Assembly: GCA_030704615.1 (NCBI GenBank)
Contig: CM060731.1
Span: 62,726,756 to 62,786,755 of the forward strand
Length of the DNA stretch: 60,000 bases
Origin: Takakia lepidozioides
Taxonomy: Eukaryota; Streptophyta; Takakiopsida; Takakiales; Takakiaceae
Reading direction: 5' to 3'
Under the pieces are notes generated by a model. That model worked only from the letters and a program-made list of their open reading frames with translations. It ran no database searches and was not told where the DNA came from. The position numbers were made by a program, and so were the translations under genes. This document shows positions 22,677 to 33,328 of this stretch, piece after piece (within the stretch, counting starts at the first letter, position 1; every line of letters starts with the position of its first letter).

Positions 22677-24018
22677 ATGGGGGAATTGCAGACAGTGCAA
22701 TCGATGATGCAAAAAGGCCTACAGGATATCCCGAAAGCTTACATCAGACCAGTGCATGAACGGCCATGCAATGGTCATCTGAAGGATTTTTCCTCGATTC
22801 CGGTGATTGATCTGTCAGGTTTGGAGGATGACAGACGTGCAGAGACCATGGCACAAATCGGGCGTGCTTGTGAGGAATGGGGATTTTTCCAAGTGATAAA
22901 GCACGGGGTTCCTCTGTCGCTTATGGCAAGGGTGAAGCAAATGAGCAAGGAGTTTTTGGCTTTGCCGGACGAGGAGAAGGCGGCTTACGTTGTCAAACCG
23001 GGTAGCGGCTATGAAGGCTATGGCAGTAAGATGATTCTGGCTCAGGATGTGAGTGTAGATTGGCGAGACTACCTCCTCCTCTTCACTCTCCCTGAATCGG
23101 CACGGCAATACAGCTTATGGCCACCGCGATTCAGGTGCGTCGAGAGAAGAGAAGATGAGAAAACCTGCATTGGAGGCAGAGGGCCTATGTGAGAGGGATG
23201 AGGAATGAGAAGGATGGTTTTTTGGGGGGCTGCAAGATGTGTATGTTTCTTTTGGAGGAAGCACCGCTCCGCCTGTCCTTCCTACACAGTCATTCAAGTT
23301 TCTTAGGGAAAGTGGAAGCTTGTAGTGAGTGGTCCAGGCTCTAAACATCTCTGGTATTCTTCTTTCCTTGGTAATTCACATCTGTTAGTGTCCTGATTGA
23401 TTCCTTGTGGCTGTTAATTTAATATTTGGCAGTGGTTCTTATTGATACAGAGAGACACTGGACGAGTACAGCGCAGAGACCCACAAATTGACCACCAGAT
23501 TATTGGCTGCAGTTTCTGAGAATCTCGGCCTTCCGCCTTCCTACATGGAGAGCGCAGTAGGGAAAATCCACCAAAACTTTGTGATCAATCACTATCCCCC
23601 GTGTCCTCAGCCAGAGCTTGCTCTTGGGTTAGTAAAGCACTCGGATCTGGGAGTCATCACGCTGCTCATGCAAGATGATGTTGGCCTACAAGTGTGCAAG
23701 AATGAAGACTGGGTCTCCATCATGCCCTTGGCCGAGGCCATTGTTGTCAACGTGGCCGACCAACTAGAGGTGCTCAGCAATGGAAAGTATCGAAGCGTGG
23801 AGCACCGGGCCGTTGTGAACAGAGAAAAAGCTCGGATTTCAATTGCCATGTTCCATGACCCTCTACCTGATTCTTTGGTTTGCCCCGCTGCCGAGCTCAT
23901 CGACCATGACCATCCTCGGCTGTACAAAGATATTATTTTCGAGGAATACAGAAATGCTTTCGTAACGCATGGTCCAGATGGCAAGAATAGGATTCGCTGT
24001 CAACCTGCTGGCGAATGA
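22677..24018 (+). CDS. 2-oxoglutarate/Fe(II)-dependent dioxygenase (341 aa, two exons)
   Basis: Exon 1 is 22677-23134 (donor AG|GTGCGT) and exon 2 is 23451-24018 (acceptor ATACAG|AGAGAC); the join restores FRETLDEYSAE. The N-terminal DIOX_N region reads IPVIDLSGL and ACEEWGFFQVIKHGVP (residues about 42-86). The C-terminal catalytic domain has NFVINHYPPCPQPELALGL, the iron ligands H216-S-D218 and H271, and R281-I-S283 for the 2-oxoglutarate carboxylate. This places it in the plant DOXC class, with flavonol/anthocyanidin synthases and other specialised-metabolism or hormone oxygenases. The substrate cannot be assigned from sequence. The usual NxGDQ before the distal His is NVADQ here. Length and exon phase are normal and the gene appears intact. 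Confidence 0.9.
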
Positions 24019-25201
24019 GTCTGTCCCGCCAAAGGTCATGACTGCCACCCTTCAGAAAGCTTCACCTGCAGATGTAGGTAGGAAACACCTCTCTGCTACA
24101 TAAAGCACACGTTCTATGATATTTCAGTGGTTTGTACAGTAACCCAGCGCCCCAGAAAGGAAATGAACATGTAGGTTGATTTGGGGCTGCTGGTCATATA
24201 AAGAGAAGGTTCATGCAGTCACATGCTGATGCTGTGATTGCTTCGTCTGGAGAGTCTGCGCGAGGAAATCTATGTTCACAAATCTATGTTCACAACACTA
24301 GTCAGGGAGAACTGTGCAGGATAAGCTCTGAGAGCTGTCGCTTTAGCTGGCGATTGGAAGGTTGCAATGAAGAGGAATGTTAGTGGAATGTCCACAGGAG
24401 GTAGTGTTTCGGAGTGGTACCCAGTTTCAACTGAATTCGCATCCAAAGATGTTGGTCTTTAAGTTAAGTTCTCCTCTGCCCCCAACCACACCTAGGGAGA
24501 AGAGATATCGTCGCTCTCTCAGCCCAGCGGTGCATAATGCTCCAATACTACAGTACCCAGCTTCCAGGATCCTGCTAGGAGCACCACAAACAGGAGATGA
24601 TCCAGAGTGTTTGATCAAGATGATACCTGTAAATGTCCATGCAAACTTGGAAATATGCATTGTATGCCCTCATGTCTAGCAGATCTTCACTCAAATCGAC
24701 ACTTGAGTATAGTGTGCAGGGATGCCTCTCGGAAAAGAAGAAGTCCTAACAAACGTCCCACATACATCGAACTGAGGAAACATGCAAATCGAAAGAGTCA
24801 AAACTGCAAACAATACTAAGACAAGCTCTGGCTACGACATACGTGAACTTCTCACCTCTTCTCACAAACTGAACGCATGGTTAGATGTTAAGTCCACCAT
24901 AAGACTTCCTGCATTCCTAACCTTCTTGCGAAACCCAAATTTTCGTGATCAAGGGACACTAGGTTATCGTGGTGAAACCCTGTGGAGCTTAATTTACAGT
25001 ATTGGGTTTTACCGTAGAAGTATCTGCAGGAAGGAAGAAGAGGTAGAAGTATCTGGAGGTTCTGTCATCAGAAAGTGCAACGGTTTTCAGGAGGCGGAGG
25101 GGATTTCTCGTAGGAGCCTGGCTTCAATCCTGTTCTCTCGTGGTGGTTATCTGACCCTCGCTCTCTCTCGTAGCTGTTGCCGTGCCACCGTAGGACGGAC
25201 A
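24019..25201. other. intergenic, no gene recognised
   Basis: A short perfect tandem, aatctatgttcac twice, lies near 24270-24297. A frame from 24782 runs open into the next gene with no internal Met before 25202 and could extend that protein, but it has no conserved features. Confidence 0.4.
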
Positions 25202-28093
25202 ATGGCAGGAGCAGGGGCAGTAGTACCAGTGCAGATTGACGCATGGAGCGATGTCGCCTGTCCCTGGTGCTACGTCGGTAAGGTGGGTATCTTCTGCACA
25301 TGTTTTTCTTGCGCTTGAGCTCTGTTGGGTATGACTTTGAGGAGGCGTAAGATGCTGTTTACAATTTAGCAGAAATTCTTTTGTTAGACTCCCGTTTGGA
25401 CTAAGAGGTGTCCGGGGGGAGATGGATCTATGCTGCCCCTTCCATGTTGAGAATCCTTGCGCATAGTTTGTCGGGCTATTCTGTAGCTGGTGCTTCTGAG
25501 ATGGCGCTAACGTTGTACTGATTGCTTGGAGCTGTGAGAGAAAGGACTTTGATAGTTTTGTCGCCTCAAAGATTGCAAGGAAGTGTCTCCGCATGGTATC
25601 AAACATCGGTTCTTCCTGCAGAGGGAAGGATCTTCTCACTTATTTTCCTGCTTCCATCCTCTCTTTGCTTTTAACTCTTATTACAGAATTATGTGAAATA
25701 CAGGTGCGGTTGGATCAAGCAATACAAAATTTGCAAGAAAAAGGGGGGGAATCCCCTACTCAAGTGTCTGTGAGATGGTACACGTTGGCTCCTTTACTGT
25801 ACTTTGATTACTTTGGGTTCAACTCTCCCTGAAAATTCACATTTATGATAGCTGTTGAGCTGGAATCACCATGCCTGTGGTCAGAATCAACAAACACAGC
25901 TCGAGGTCCTTTTGTTATCCTGTCTTTTTGGCTATTTTTGGGCAAAGCCTTATGAATACACTGACTGATGTAAAGAGTGCCGCAAACTATTTAATGGATT
26001 GTGAGGCAGAAAGAAAAAGAGTTTCAAAATATATTGCAAAGTGTGTAGAAGAGCTGGGAAGCAAGATTTTCTTAAACAAAGATCTTGGATATTCTCTTTA
26101 GATTTCTGGCATACCTTACCAAGTGATGCACTTGTCAACTGAAGGTAAGACATTGTTAAACTCACCACAAAGAAGAGATCCTGCAAGAATGGCAAGATTG
26201 AGAATTAGCATTGTTGGAGAATATGTCACCAATCTCAAAGGATTACAAGAGTTCATCACCCAACTTTCAAACCTGAAAGCTGACACCCCAGTCAAGTGAT
26301 TGTATCACAGACTGAGTAGACAATTCTTGTAAGCCACTATCAGCCTACGCATTGCCCTTGTCATTTTTACCAGTACAGTGGTAAAAGGCCAAGATCTGGT
26401 GGTTAGTGGATAAACCAAAAATTTGGCCAGATTATAGCCCTTTAGCAATTCATATATTGCACACGAACTCATGCAGGCATCCATACATGATTGATATGAA
26501 TACCAATCCTGCTGGGGAGTCCTATAAGTCTTACACTCAGCGCCGCTGGGGTGGCGATTCATGGACACAGAATTTGCGCAAGTGAGTTCCTCCAGATACT
26601 GTTCCGTCATTTCCTCTTTCTTCATGGAGAGTACCTTTGTTTCTAAACTAGAGATGGTATGAGTTTTTCCTGGGTCACCCAATGTGTTTTGGAGGTTCAA
26701 ATTTTCCCAAGGCTATGGCGCCTACGTAATGATTAAGTAGGACACTATGGGCACTCTCCTCTCTCTCTCTCCCTCTGTTCGGCCCTTTGTTCCGCACGTG
26801 GGGTCTATCGCCAGAAGGCTAAGGCTACGGAAAACGTCTCATGAGTACATTCTCTCCTTCCCTCTAAGGTACATCGTTCTATTCCCAGGTCAGGAGCAAG
26901 AAATGGTTTGAAATTCGGGGACTGGAGGTGGTGGCCCAATACACTGACTGCACACAGGTGCAATTTCCTGTCTATGTGCATCTAGTTGTTAGTACGGGTA
27001 ACTTTCAGTTTTGCTTAGAGAAATGGCACATTGAGAATTGGGTTTCTATTGAGGAATTGGGGATGCTGGCTCAGGAAACTTTAGTGATGTTCATCATTGG
27101 AAGTGTTCTTTCAGATTGTGGTTACATATAGATGGTCATGGCCATGTATAGAGCCCACCCCTGACTGGGGGCAGTACCATAGCTTGCTAGGAGAAGTGGC
27201 TCTTATTTACTTGAATCTGACAAGGTCTGGGAAGGTTGTATAGATTGGTGCTGCTGGCAGACACTGTTGGAAAAGGTGCGGAAGCGAAGCAGAAGCTTTT
27301 TGAGAAAACATATGAAGAAGGATTGAACGTGTCTGATGTCAATGTGGTTAGCAACATAGCTGAGGAATTGGGACTACCAAATGCACGCGAATACTTTGTA
27401 TGTGCCCTTGACATGCAATGAAACGGCCTTAATTTTCAGAGTTTAACTTGGTAACTAAGGAAAAAGGGAGTTGGATTGAGGTTGATGTTTGCCTTTCATC
27501 AGTAGTCTTTTGATTGTGAGACCCCTTAAAAGCAGGGGTCATGTAACTCAAATTTCCTGCACGGAAGTCCTTAAGAGCAGCCAAAATTGCTGCTTCATAG
27601 TAAGCCGGGTGCTAGACAAACAATTATCTGGCTGTGTTTGTGAGATCTGCAGACAAGTGGGACGGGAAGGGGAGAAGTGTTGGAGCAAGTCGAGGCGGCT
27701 ACAACTGATCTAGGCATTCACTCTGTCCCATATTTCGTTCTGGACAACAAGTTCGTCCTCTCTGGAGCTCAGGTGTGCTTCAACGTTTGATGGCGCCACT
27801 CTGAATGATGTCGTCCTCTGTGTAGTGATATTATGGTACTCCCTGGGACTGTCTTGATCAAGTGGTCTCAGTTATGCCTTCAGACAGTAACCATGAGTAG
27901 GTTTGGATTTGATCGAGGGTTGATTATTGGTTGGCTGAATTTTCTGTGTGCATGCTGCTATTTGAAGGCACCATGCATTTGTCTAGATAGACATATGACT
28001 GGCATTGCATGCTATGTGTTACAGGATGTTGCAACCTTTGAGGATGCAATACGCAAAGCTGCGAGTATGCATTCTGCTAGTGGCAGAAGCTGA
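25202..28093 (+). CDS. DsbA/FrnE-like thioredoxin-fold oxidoreductase (223 aa, seven exons)
   Basis: The exons, joined by canonical GT-AG introns and matching phase, are 25202-25282, 25704-25777, 26477-26581, 26889-26957, 27244-27397, 27653-27772 and 28025-28093. The protein begins VPVQIDAWSDVACPWCYVGK, with the C20-P-W-C23 redox motif. It continues VRLDQAIQNLQ, VRWHPYMIDMNTNPAGESY, QRRWGGDSWT, DWRWWPNTLTAHRLVLLADT, FEKTYEEGLNVSDVNVVSNI and GIHSVPYFVLDNKFVLSGAQ. This order, including the cis-Pro segment SVPYF, is that of the FrnE branch of the DsbA family, whose members are thiol-disulfide oxidoreductases or isomerases. The substrate is unknown. The frame stays open 140 codons upstream of the chosen ATG, so a transit peptide is possible; the Arg/Ser-rich stretch just before Met25202 would fit one. 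Confidence 0.88.
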
Positions 28094-28520
28094 ATACTTG
28101 CGCTTTTGTTCATCAGTAGGTGCATCCACTATGTAAGGTCTTCGTTTACACCTTCAGTTAAACCCTTTATGGATAAGAAGAATGTCAGTCAGCAAGGGTT
28201 GTAAATAACTAGATACTTATGAACTCCATGAAGCTTGGGCTCTTGGAGCAACCATACAGAAGCTTTTTGTAGCACATCTGGCTCTCAATAGGAGGTCAAT
28301 GTATGCATGTTGTTATCTGCCAGAAGCTGAATACGTGCACTTTTGTTCGTCAGTAGTCTCTTCTTCTCTTTATGTATAGTCTATATTTCCCACCTTCAGT
28401 TAAACCAGTTATGCAATAGGATTAATCAAGAGGGGCTGGAAGTAACTAGGTATATGAACTCCACAAACTTTTAACTCTTGTGGCAGCCATCTACAGGTTT
28501 TTGTAATAAATAGAGTGCCA
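28082..28520 (+). repeat. tandem duplication of the 3' end of the DsbA-like gene
   Basis: The segment from about 28082 (cagaagctgaatac, containing the stop codon TGA) through the first part of the 3' flank recurs from about 28320. Shared stretches include cttttgttc, cccttcagttaaacc-like, taactag and the final gcagccat/gcaaccat region. The offset is about 238 bp and the copies are clearly diverged. A consensus AATAAA at 28505-28510 lies in the second copy. Confidence 0.75.
28505..28510 (+). terminator. candidate polyadenylation signal AATAAA for the DsbA-like gene
   Basis: The hexamer is 412 bp after the stop codon, inside the duplicated tail. No closer AATAAA was noticed. Confidence 0.3.
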
Positions 28521-30200
28521 TGAGACCTCTAGCCTTTGATATGAATGGTAGTATTCCAAGTGCTGAATTTGTTCCAGTGAGGTGGGGACGACGACTGTGG
28601 GATTTATTGGAGAGGAGAGTGGAGATCCCACTTTGAATGGAGTATGGAAAGAGTGGCAGCATTCAGTGGTAATGCTGCTTATATGGCCTGCTTGTTTAAC
28701 TAGGATGTGGCCTTTGTTCAGAAGGTGAACTTTTGAAGTAGTAGATGTGGTGCAGCTGGGCATAGTTTCCCCCAGACCTTGAGCCCTCGAGTTGCCCATT
28801 TCGATTGCTCCCTTGATTTAGGTTGGGTGATCATGCGACAAAACTTCTAACATGGGCTATGGGAAGTTGGCTCACACAGAGAGACTGCTGCACCCTCCTC
28901 CACAATCGACACGTTTTATATCACAGGGTCCTTCCAGCTATCTGACTATTTGCAGAGTTTTCATTCAGCACTGTCAAATGGATTGCTGTGAGAAAGCTGA
29001 GAGCATAATCTGCCCCTTAGGTCCGTTCTTGTAGGTGGTGGGAGTTGACAGGAAGATTGGTTATGACTATGGTGCCCTTGATAAGCTTTATGACAGCTGA
29101 GCTCCTTGAATGGGTCAATGGATGCAGTTGTCCAGGCAAAAAACATACACAGACTTCAATGCATAAACCTGATCCCAAGGATTGTGCTCATCGTATGGAT
29201 CACAAGAACGAGGGTTTTCCATGGGGACTTCTGCACCTAAACCTTGTAGCTGACTTTCACTCCTGGGTGTGCAAGACAGGCGGATGCTGTGTGTACTTAC
29301 CCAGAACTTCAGAAGTTAGAGATTGACCTGCAAGTTGCTAAATACCAAAGCAATCTCAGTTTTCTTTTCCTTTAAGAAGTAAAGGGTGATCATAGCCCTC
29401 GAAATCATAGTAAAGAATGAGGATAAAAGAATCTTGTGGGGTTTAAGAAAGGGAAAACTCCTGAAGCCACCAAACCAGGTCTCCCTACAGCGTCCCATGC
29501 TGTATTTCTGCAAGAGAATCCTTGAATAAGAGAACATAACACTTCCTTCTTCGAAACCCAAAGCCAGTTGGAGCAAGAGATTATGGACTTGAAGAGTCTA
29601 AACATGACCAACCTCCAGAATGAAGAGTCTGGAGTTGAAGATCAGTGAAAGTGTTGGGAACAAGGTAGGTAGGAGCAGCCTTCAACCAGTGTAGCATTGT
29701 GGTCTTCTTCCAATATATAGTCACCCATTTATGTTCTTCTGGATCGATGTGAATGATCTTGATGCCCTGTGAGATCGGCAAACGAGGGCGATTTGTGTTT
29801 CTTTCGAGTTGTACCGAGCCACACATCCGTGCAGAAGGCTGAGGCTAGTGCTGCCAGAGTTGCAGCGTACTGTTCTCCACAGCGATGGTCGCAACGATAC
29901 GTGGTGGAAATGCATTGCAACGCGTGTTTCGCTTTGCCACGTTGTGAGCCTACTCGATATTGTCGTTTTGTAGTTTGAGAGCTGCAATCTTTGCAGCTGG
30001 CCTCAACGCTCAAACTTCACCAGAGCTCAGTTTCGAATCTCGGTATTTCTTTTGCTGCAAGTTCTTCTTTTCTTTGAACATCTCTTCTACCTCTGTCTTT
30101 TCCACTTTACCAGTTCCAGCGGAATTCGACTGCAGTCGAGGTACCAATCCTGGTCCATATGTCTATACTATTTCGTAGAACCACGTCTCAAGCTGGAGTC
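28521..30200. other. intergenic, no gene recognised; contains the 5' side of the LEA-like gene
   Basis: The frames are short and overlapping with no motif. A TATATA run at about 29714-29719 could serve the LEA-like gene, but would imply a 5' leader of over 400 bp. Confidence 0.35.
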
Positions 30201-31364
30201 ATGGCATCGCTGCTCCGGAGAATTATGTCTCAGAGCTCCTCAGCCATCCCCCAGACAGGAAGATTCTCTGTGTCTGCCTGGCTCATGCCATTGTCTCTCT
30301 CGAATCGGGACTGCGCGGAAAGTTGGGGGGTACCTGGATTGCTGTATCCAGCATTGAATCGACCATCGTCGCTTATTGATGGCATACCAGGTATCCTGAT
30401 TGCCGGAGTCTAAATTCTAAGCATAATCTTATCTAGGTTGCATCGTCAAAACTACGGTGTTCATGAAAATCTTGGAAACAATTTCCTCGGGGAATCAGTG
30501 GATTGACCAGTTGTGTAGTAGCAGCTAGAGAGAGAGCGAGGGAGATGGCTGCTATTCCAAATTAATATCTTTTGGATCCTTGCAAAGACGTAGTAGCTGC
30601 ATCCAATTCCGTCATCAATGTCAAAGTTTCCTGGATGAGTCTTCCCTTTTAGACTAATTCAAGAAACTCAGGAGCCAACTGTGTGTTTCGTAGAGCACTG
30701 TCTTCAACTCGGATACACCTGTTCCGAATTTGGAATGAAGTTGGTAGAACTGCAAAGGGGGCAGTTGTTTGGGCGTCTTCATTATGGATCCTCATTTGCA
30801 ACGCGTAAGATCTACCCACATATGTATGAGCAATTGGATCGATGTCCTTTCATCTCGTCAAGATTGCATGGGTCTGACAAAATGCAGATCATCTTGCGTT
30901 CAAGGCTTCCCCTGCCAGATTCCAAGTTGGTAGGTCGTCTTGACTACACTGCAGGCTCTCACTAGTTTGTTTGTTGCCCGTGTACGACAGGGTGTGTGAG
31001 GGGATATGCTACAGGCGCTAACAAGGGTGAGCACGACGATAGAACAGAGGAGGCAGAGGAGGCTGAATCTGAAGAAATGCATGTGAACACGAGGGTCAGA
31101 GATGAACTGAATGATTCCACAGGGATGAAAGACAAGGTTAAGGATACAATGCACAGTTTTGGTGAAAAGCTAGAAGGCGCAGGTGATCAGGTTAAGAGAG
31201 TTGCTAGTAGTGAATCCGAGGAAACAGAGAAGGGCGAAGGAGAAGGAACAGGGAAAGGCATTCTCAACAAGCTTGGAGATGTAGTTGAAGGAGCGGGTGG
31301 AACAGTCAAAGAGAAAAGCTCCAAGGATACATCCTATGGGGATGCTCAAGTTATAACTCAGTAA
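30201..31364 (+). CDS. LEA-like hydrophilic protein with mitochondrial-type leader (187 aa, two exons)
   Basis: Exon 1 is 30201-30390 (CCAG|GTATCC) and exon 2 is 30991-31364 (CGACAG|GGTGTG); the phases agree and the join gives IPGCVRGYATGANKG. The first 70 residues are Arg/Ser/Leu-rich without acidic residues at the start (MASLLRRIMSQSSSAIPQTG), as in mitochondrial presequences, and RGYATG resembles a presequence cleavage region. The mature part is strongly charged and Gly/Lys/Glu-rich, with amphipathic repeats (STGMKDKVKDTMHSFGEKLE, LNKLGDVVEGAGGTVKEK). These resemble group-3 LEA proteins, which protect membranes and proteins during drying. The family call rests on composition and repeat style, so it is moderate. 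An AATAAA lies 138 bp after the stop. Confidence 0.68.
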
Positions 31365-31501
31365 CCTTGAAGGGAATGTTTCATCCCCTTCTCCTCCCTT
31401 TTGAAAGACCGTGTGGATTGAATGATCCGAACTTGTCAGTCAAGAATTCTATTGATTGACCCCTGCTCAGTGTGATCAAGACACCATTGTGTCTTTCCCC
31501 A

Positions 31502-31507
31502 AATAAA
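31502..31507 (+). terminator. candidate polyadenylation signal of the LEA-like gene
   Basis: AATAAA lies 138 bp downstream of the stop codon, in a T-rich context. Confidence 0.5.
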
Positions 31508-31749
31508 TTGAATCTCTATCATGCCGATTGTGGTTACAGTCTTTGCTCATTTCCCTCAACATGAAGAGTGTCATGTTGGCACCTCTTCAGAGACGCGCAT
31601 GGAGATACTATCATTCATACAACAACAACAACTTGTCTGCATTCACATTGTCATCAACTTGATGCTCAATCTACTTCAATAACACACACATCAAGCACTC
31701 CACAAGCCCATACTTTGACCTTTCTCATATATCCGATAGCAACTATGAA

Positions 31750-31940
31750 AACAACCAACATGTAGCCCAGTGGTAAGGGCATATACCTACCCTTTATGAG
31801 TGGTTGTGGGTTCAAACCACTGTGTTGGTTGTTACAAAGGTGTCCACCTTCCTACCGGAAAGAAGTAGCCCTTCTGGGTCAAGTGACACCATAAGTTGCG
31901 CTTGCTTCGGCAATGTGTCCACCTTTTTGTTTTTTCCTTT
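31750..31940 (+). mobile_element. tRNA-derived SINE, copy 1
   Basis: The head folds like a tRNA. AACAACCAACA pairs perfectly with TGTTGGTTGTT at 31823-31833. The D-arm is GCCC-AGTGGTAA-GGGC, which doubles as an RNA polymerase III A box (TAGCCCAGTGG), and the T-arm is GTGG-GTTCAAA-CCAC (B box GGGTTCAAACC). A body of about 90 bp follows (aaggtgtccacct, ggaaagaagtag, gacacc), ending in a T-rich tail. The same head and body recur at 58618. No anticodon arm typical of a working tRNA is visible, so this is a retroposon rather than a tRNA gene. Confidence 0.8.
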
Positions 31941-33328
31941 TTATCAGCTATGAACAAAGGGAATGTGAGAGTTCTAACTGGACACTTATCCCTCTTCCAT
32001 CATCTCCAAGCACAAATGAGCCTGTTAGAAAAAGAACATGCTAAGAAGCTTCTTGCTCAAACTCTTCACCTTCACTTTCTTCCTCCACATTGTCAGCATC
32101 TTCATGCTCAACGTCAGGTCCGTAGTCCTCATGATCATTCTCAGGCGTGGTCTTCCCTAGTGGGTTCACCCCCTCATTGGCAATTCGAATCTCATTCCAC
32201 TGCACAAAAGAGATCGCTCTTATCAGCTCTAATGCTGAGCTCTCCAAAGAAGAGGAAGGATGTGACTCTCATCGTAGCTGGCGTAACTAAGACCCACTTC
32301 CCCTTCCTGCTACTGTTCCTTTTGGGGATGAGCTCTATTGAGCTCTTTACAGACACAAATACACTTGATATTTGATCAGGTTGGTAGACTCATTGCGGAA
32401 CAACTAATTGCCTCATAAGACGAGCAGATCCCTCAATTTGCCATTTAATTACACAGGGCCCATTGATGCAGGAATACTCATCACATATTGTATGAAAATT
32501 GAAAGATACTTTCTTATGTGAAAGCACTTCTTCCAAACCTAGTAAATGTCGAAAACAGGGCAGTGTGTAAGTCTGCAACAATTGTACCATAACCCAATGC
32601 CAAGGTAAGACGACAACCGCACCTTCTCTTCAAGCTCCGCTTCCTCCTGAGCAAGAAGGGCTTCTTCATCATTGTTTGGTATCAGCCAATCATCCCAGTG
32701 ATCAATAGTAGGCGGCACCAGCGTGGGAAATCCTTGCAACATGTTGCCGGCTGGCCCTCTACCTCCTCTGCCTAACTCTCTTCCACTATGCTGCAGCCGA
32801 CCTGTGTTTGTCCAGGCAGGACCCTATAAATAAAATCGAGGACAAACCAATTGTGGTGCGAGGTCTGGCACTTATAAAAATAAGCAATCACGGAGAACCA
32901 AAACTGACAGATATGCAATTGAGCTGGCCGTCGGGAACAGATTGGAAGCGGTAAGAAGACAAAATAGGGGGGAGGGAAAACGTGGTTTGGCAGCGGTCAA
33001 CAGACAAAAAGAGCACGTATGAAGGGACAGAGATTTGTGCGCAGTAAGAGTAGATTCCAAATAGTGGGTTGGGTGTATGGGACGGCGTCAATGGTTGTGC
33101 AGTGACATCGGTCAAGTATTTGACTCTGCGATAATCCAGGTAGCTGGAGAGGGCAGGTCAGAACAAGTGGGATGCTGGGGGGATGCGAGTACAGTGATAA
33201 GCTCTGTTTACACTGTTTCCAAACGCTCTGGGATGCGGTGAGGGCTGAATGAGGTAGCATCTATACACATCCGCTCATCCAAGCTGGAGCAGTTGCCGCT
33301 GCTGGGTCCTGATAGCAGTGATCCGGGC
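31941..33328. other. intergenic with coding-like minus-strand debris
   Basis: On the minus strand, 32742-32540 reads PTLVPPTIDHWDDWLIPNND and an acidic Glu-rich run, and 32247-32041 reads FVQWNEIRIANEGVNPLGKT followed by an acidic tail and a stop. Both look like former coding sequence, possibly of a transposon, but I do not recognise the family. The rest is unremarkable and leads into the permease gene. Confidence 0.35.

Noticed and set aside
31750-31833. Functional tRNA gene
   Set aside because: The D- and T-arms fit, but the anticodon arm and 7-bp acceptor geometry do not, and the sequence continues into a body shared with a second dispersed copy; a SINE explains it better.
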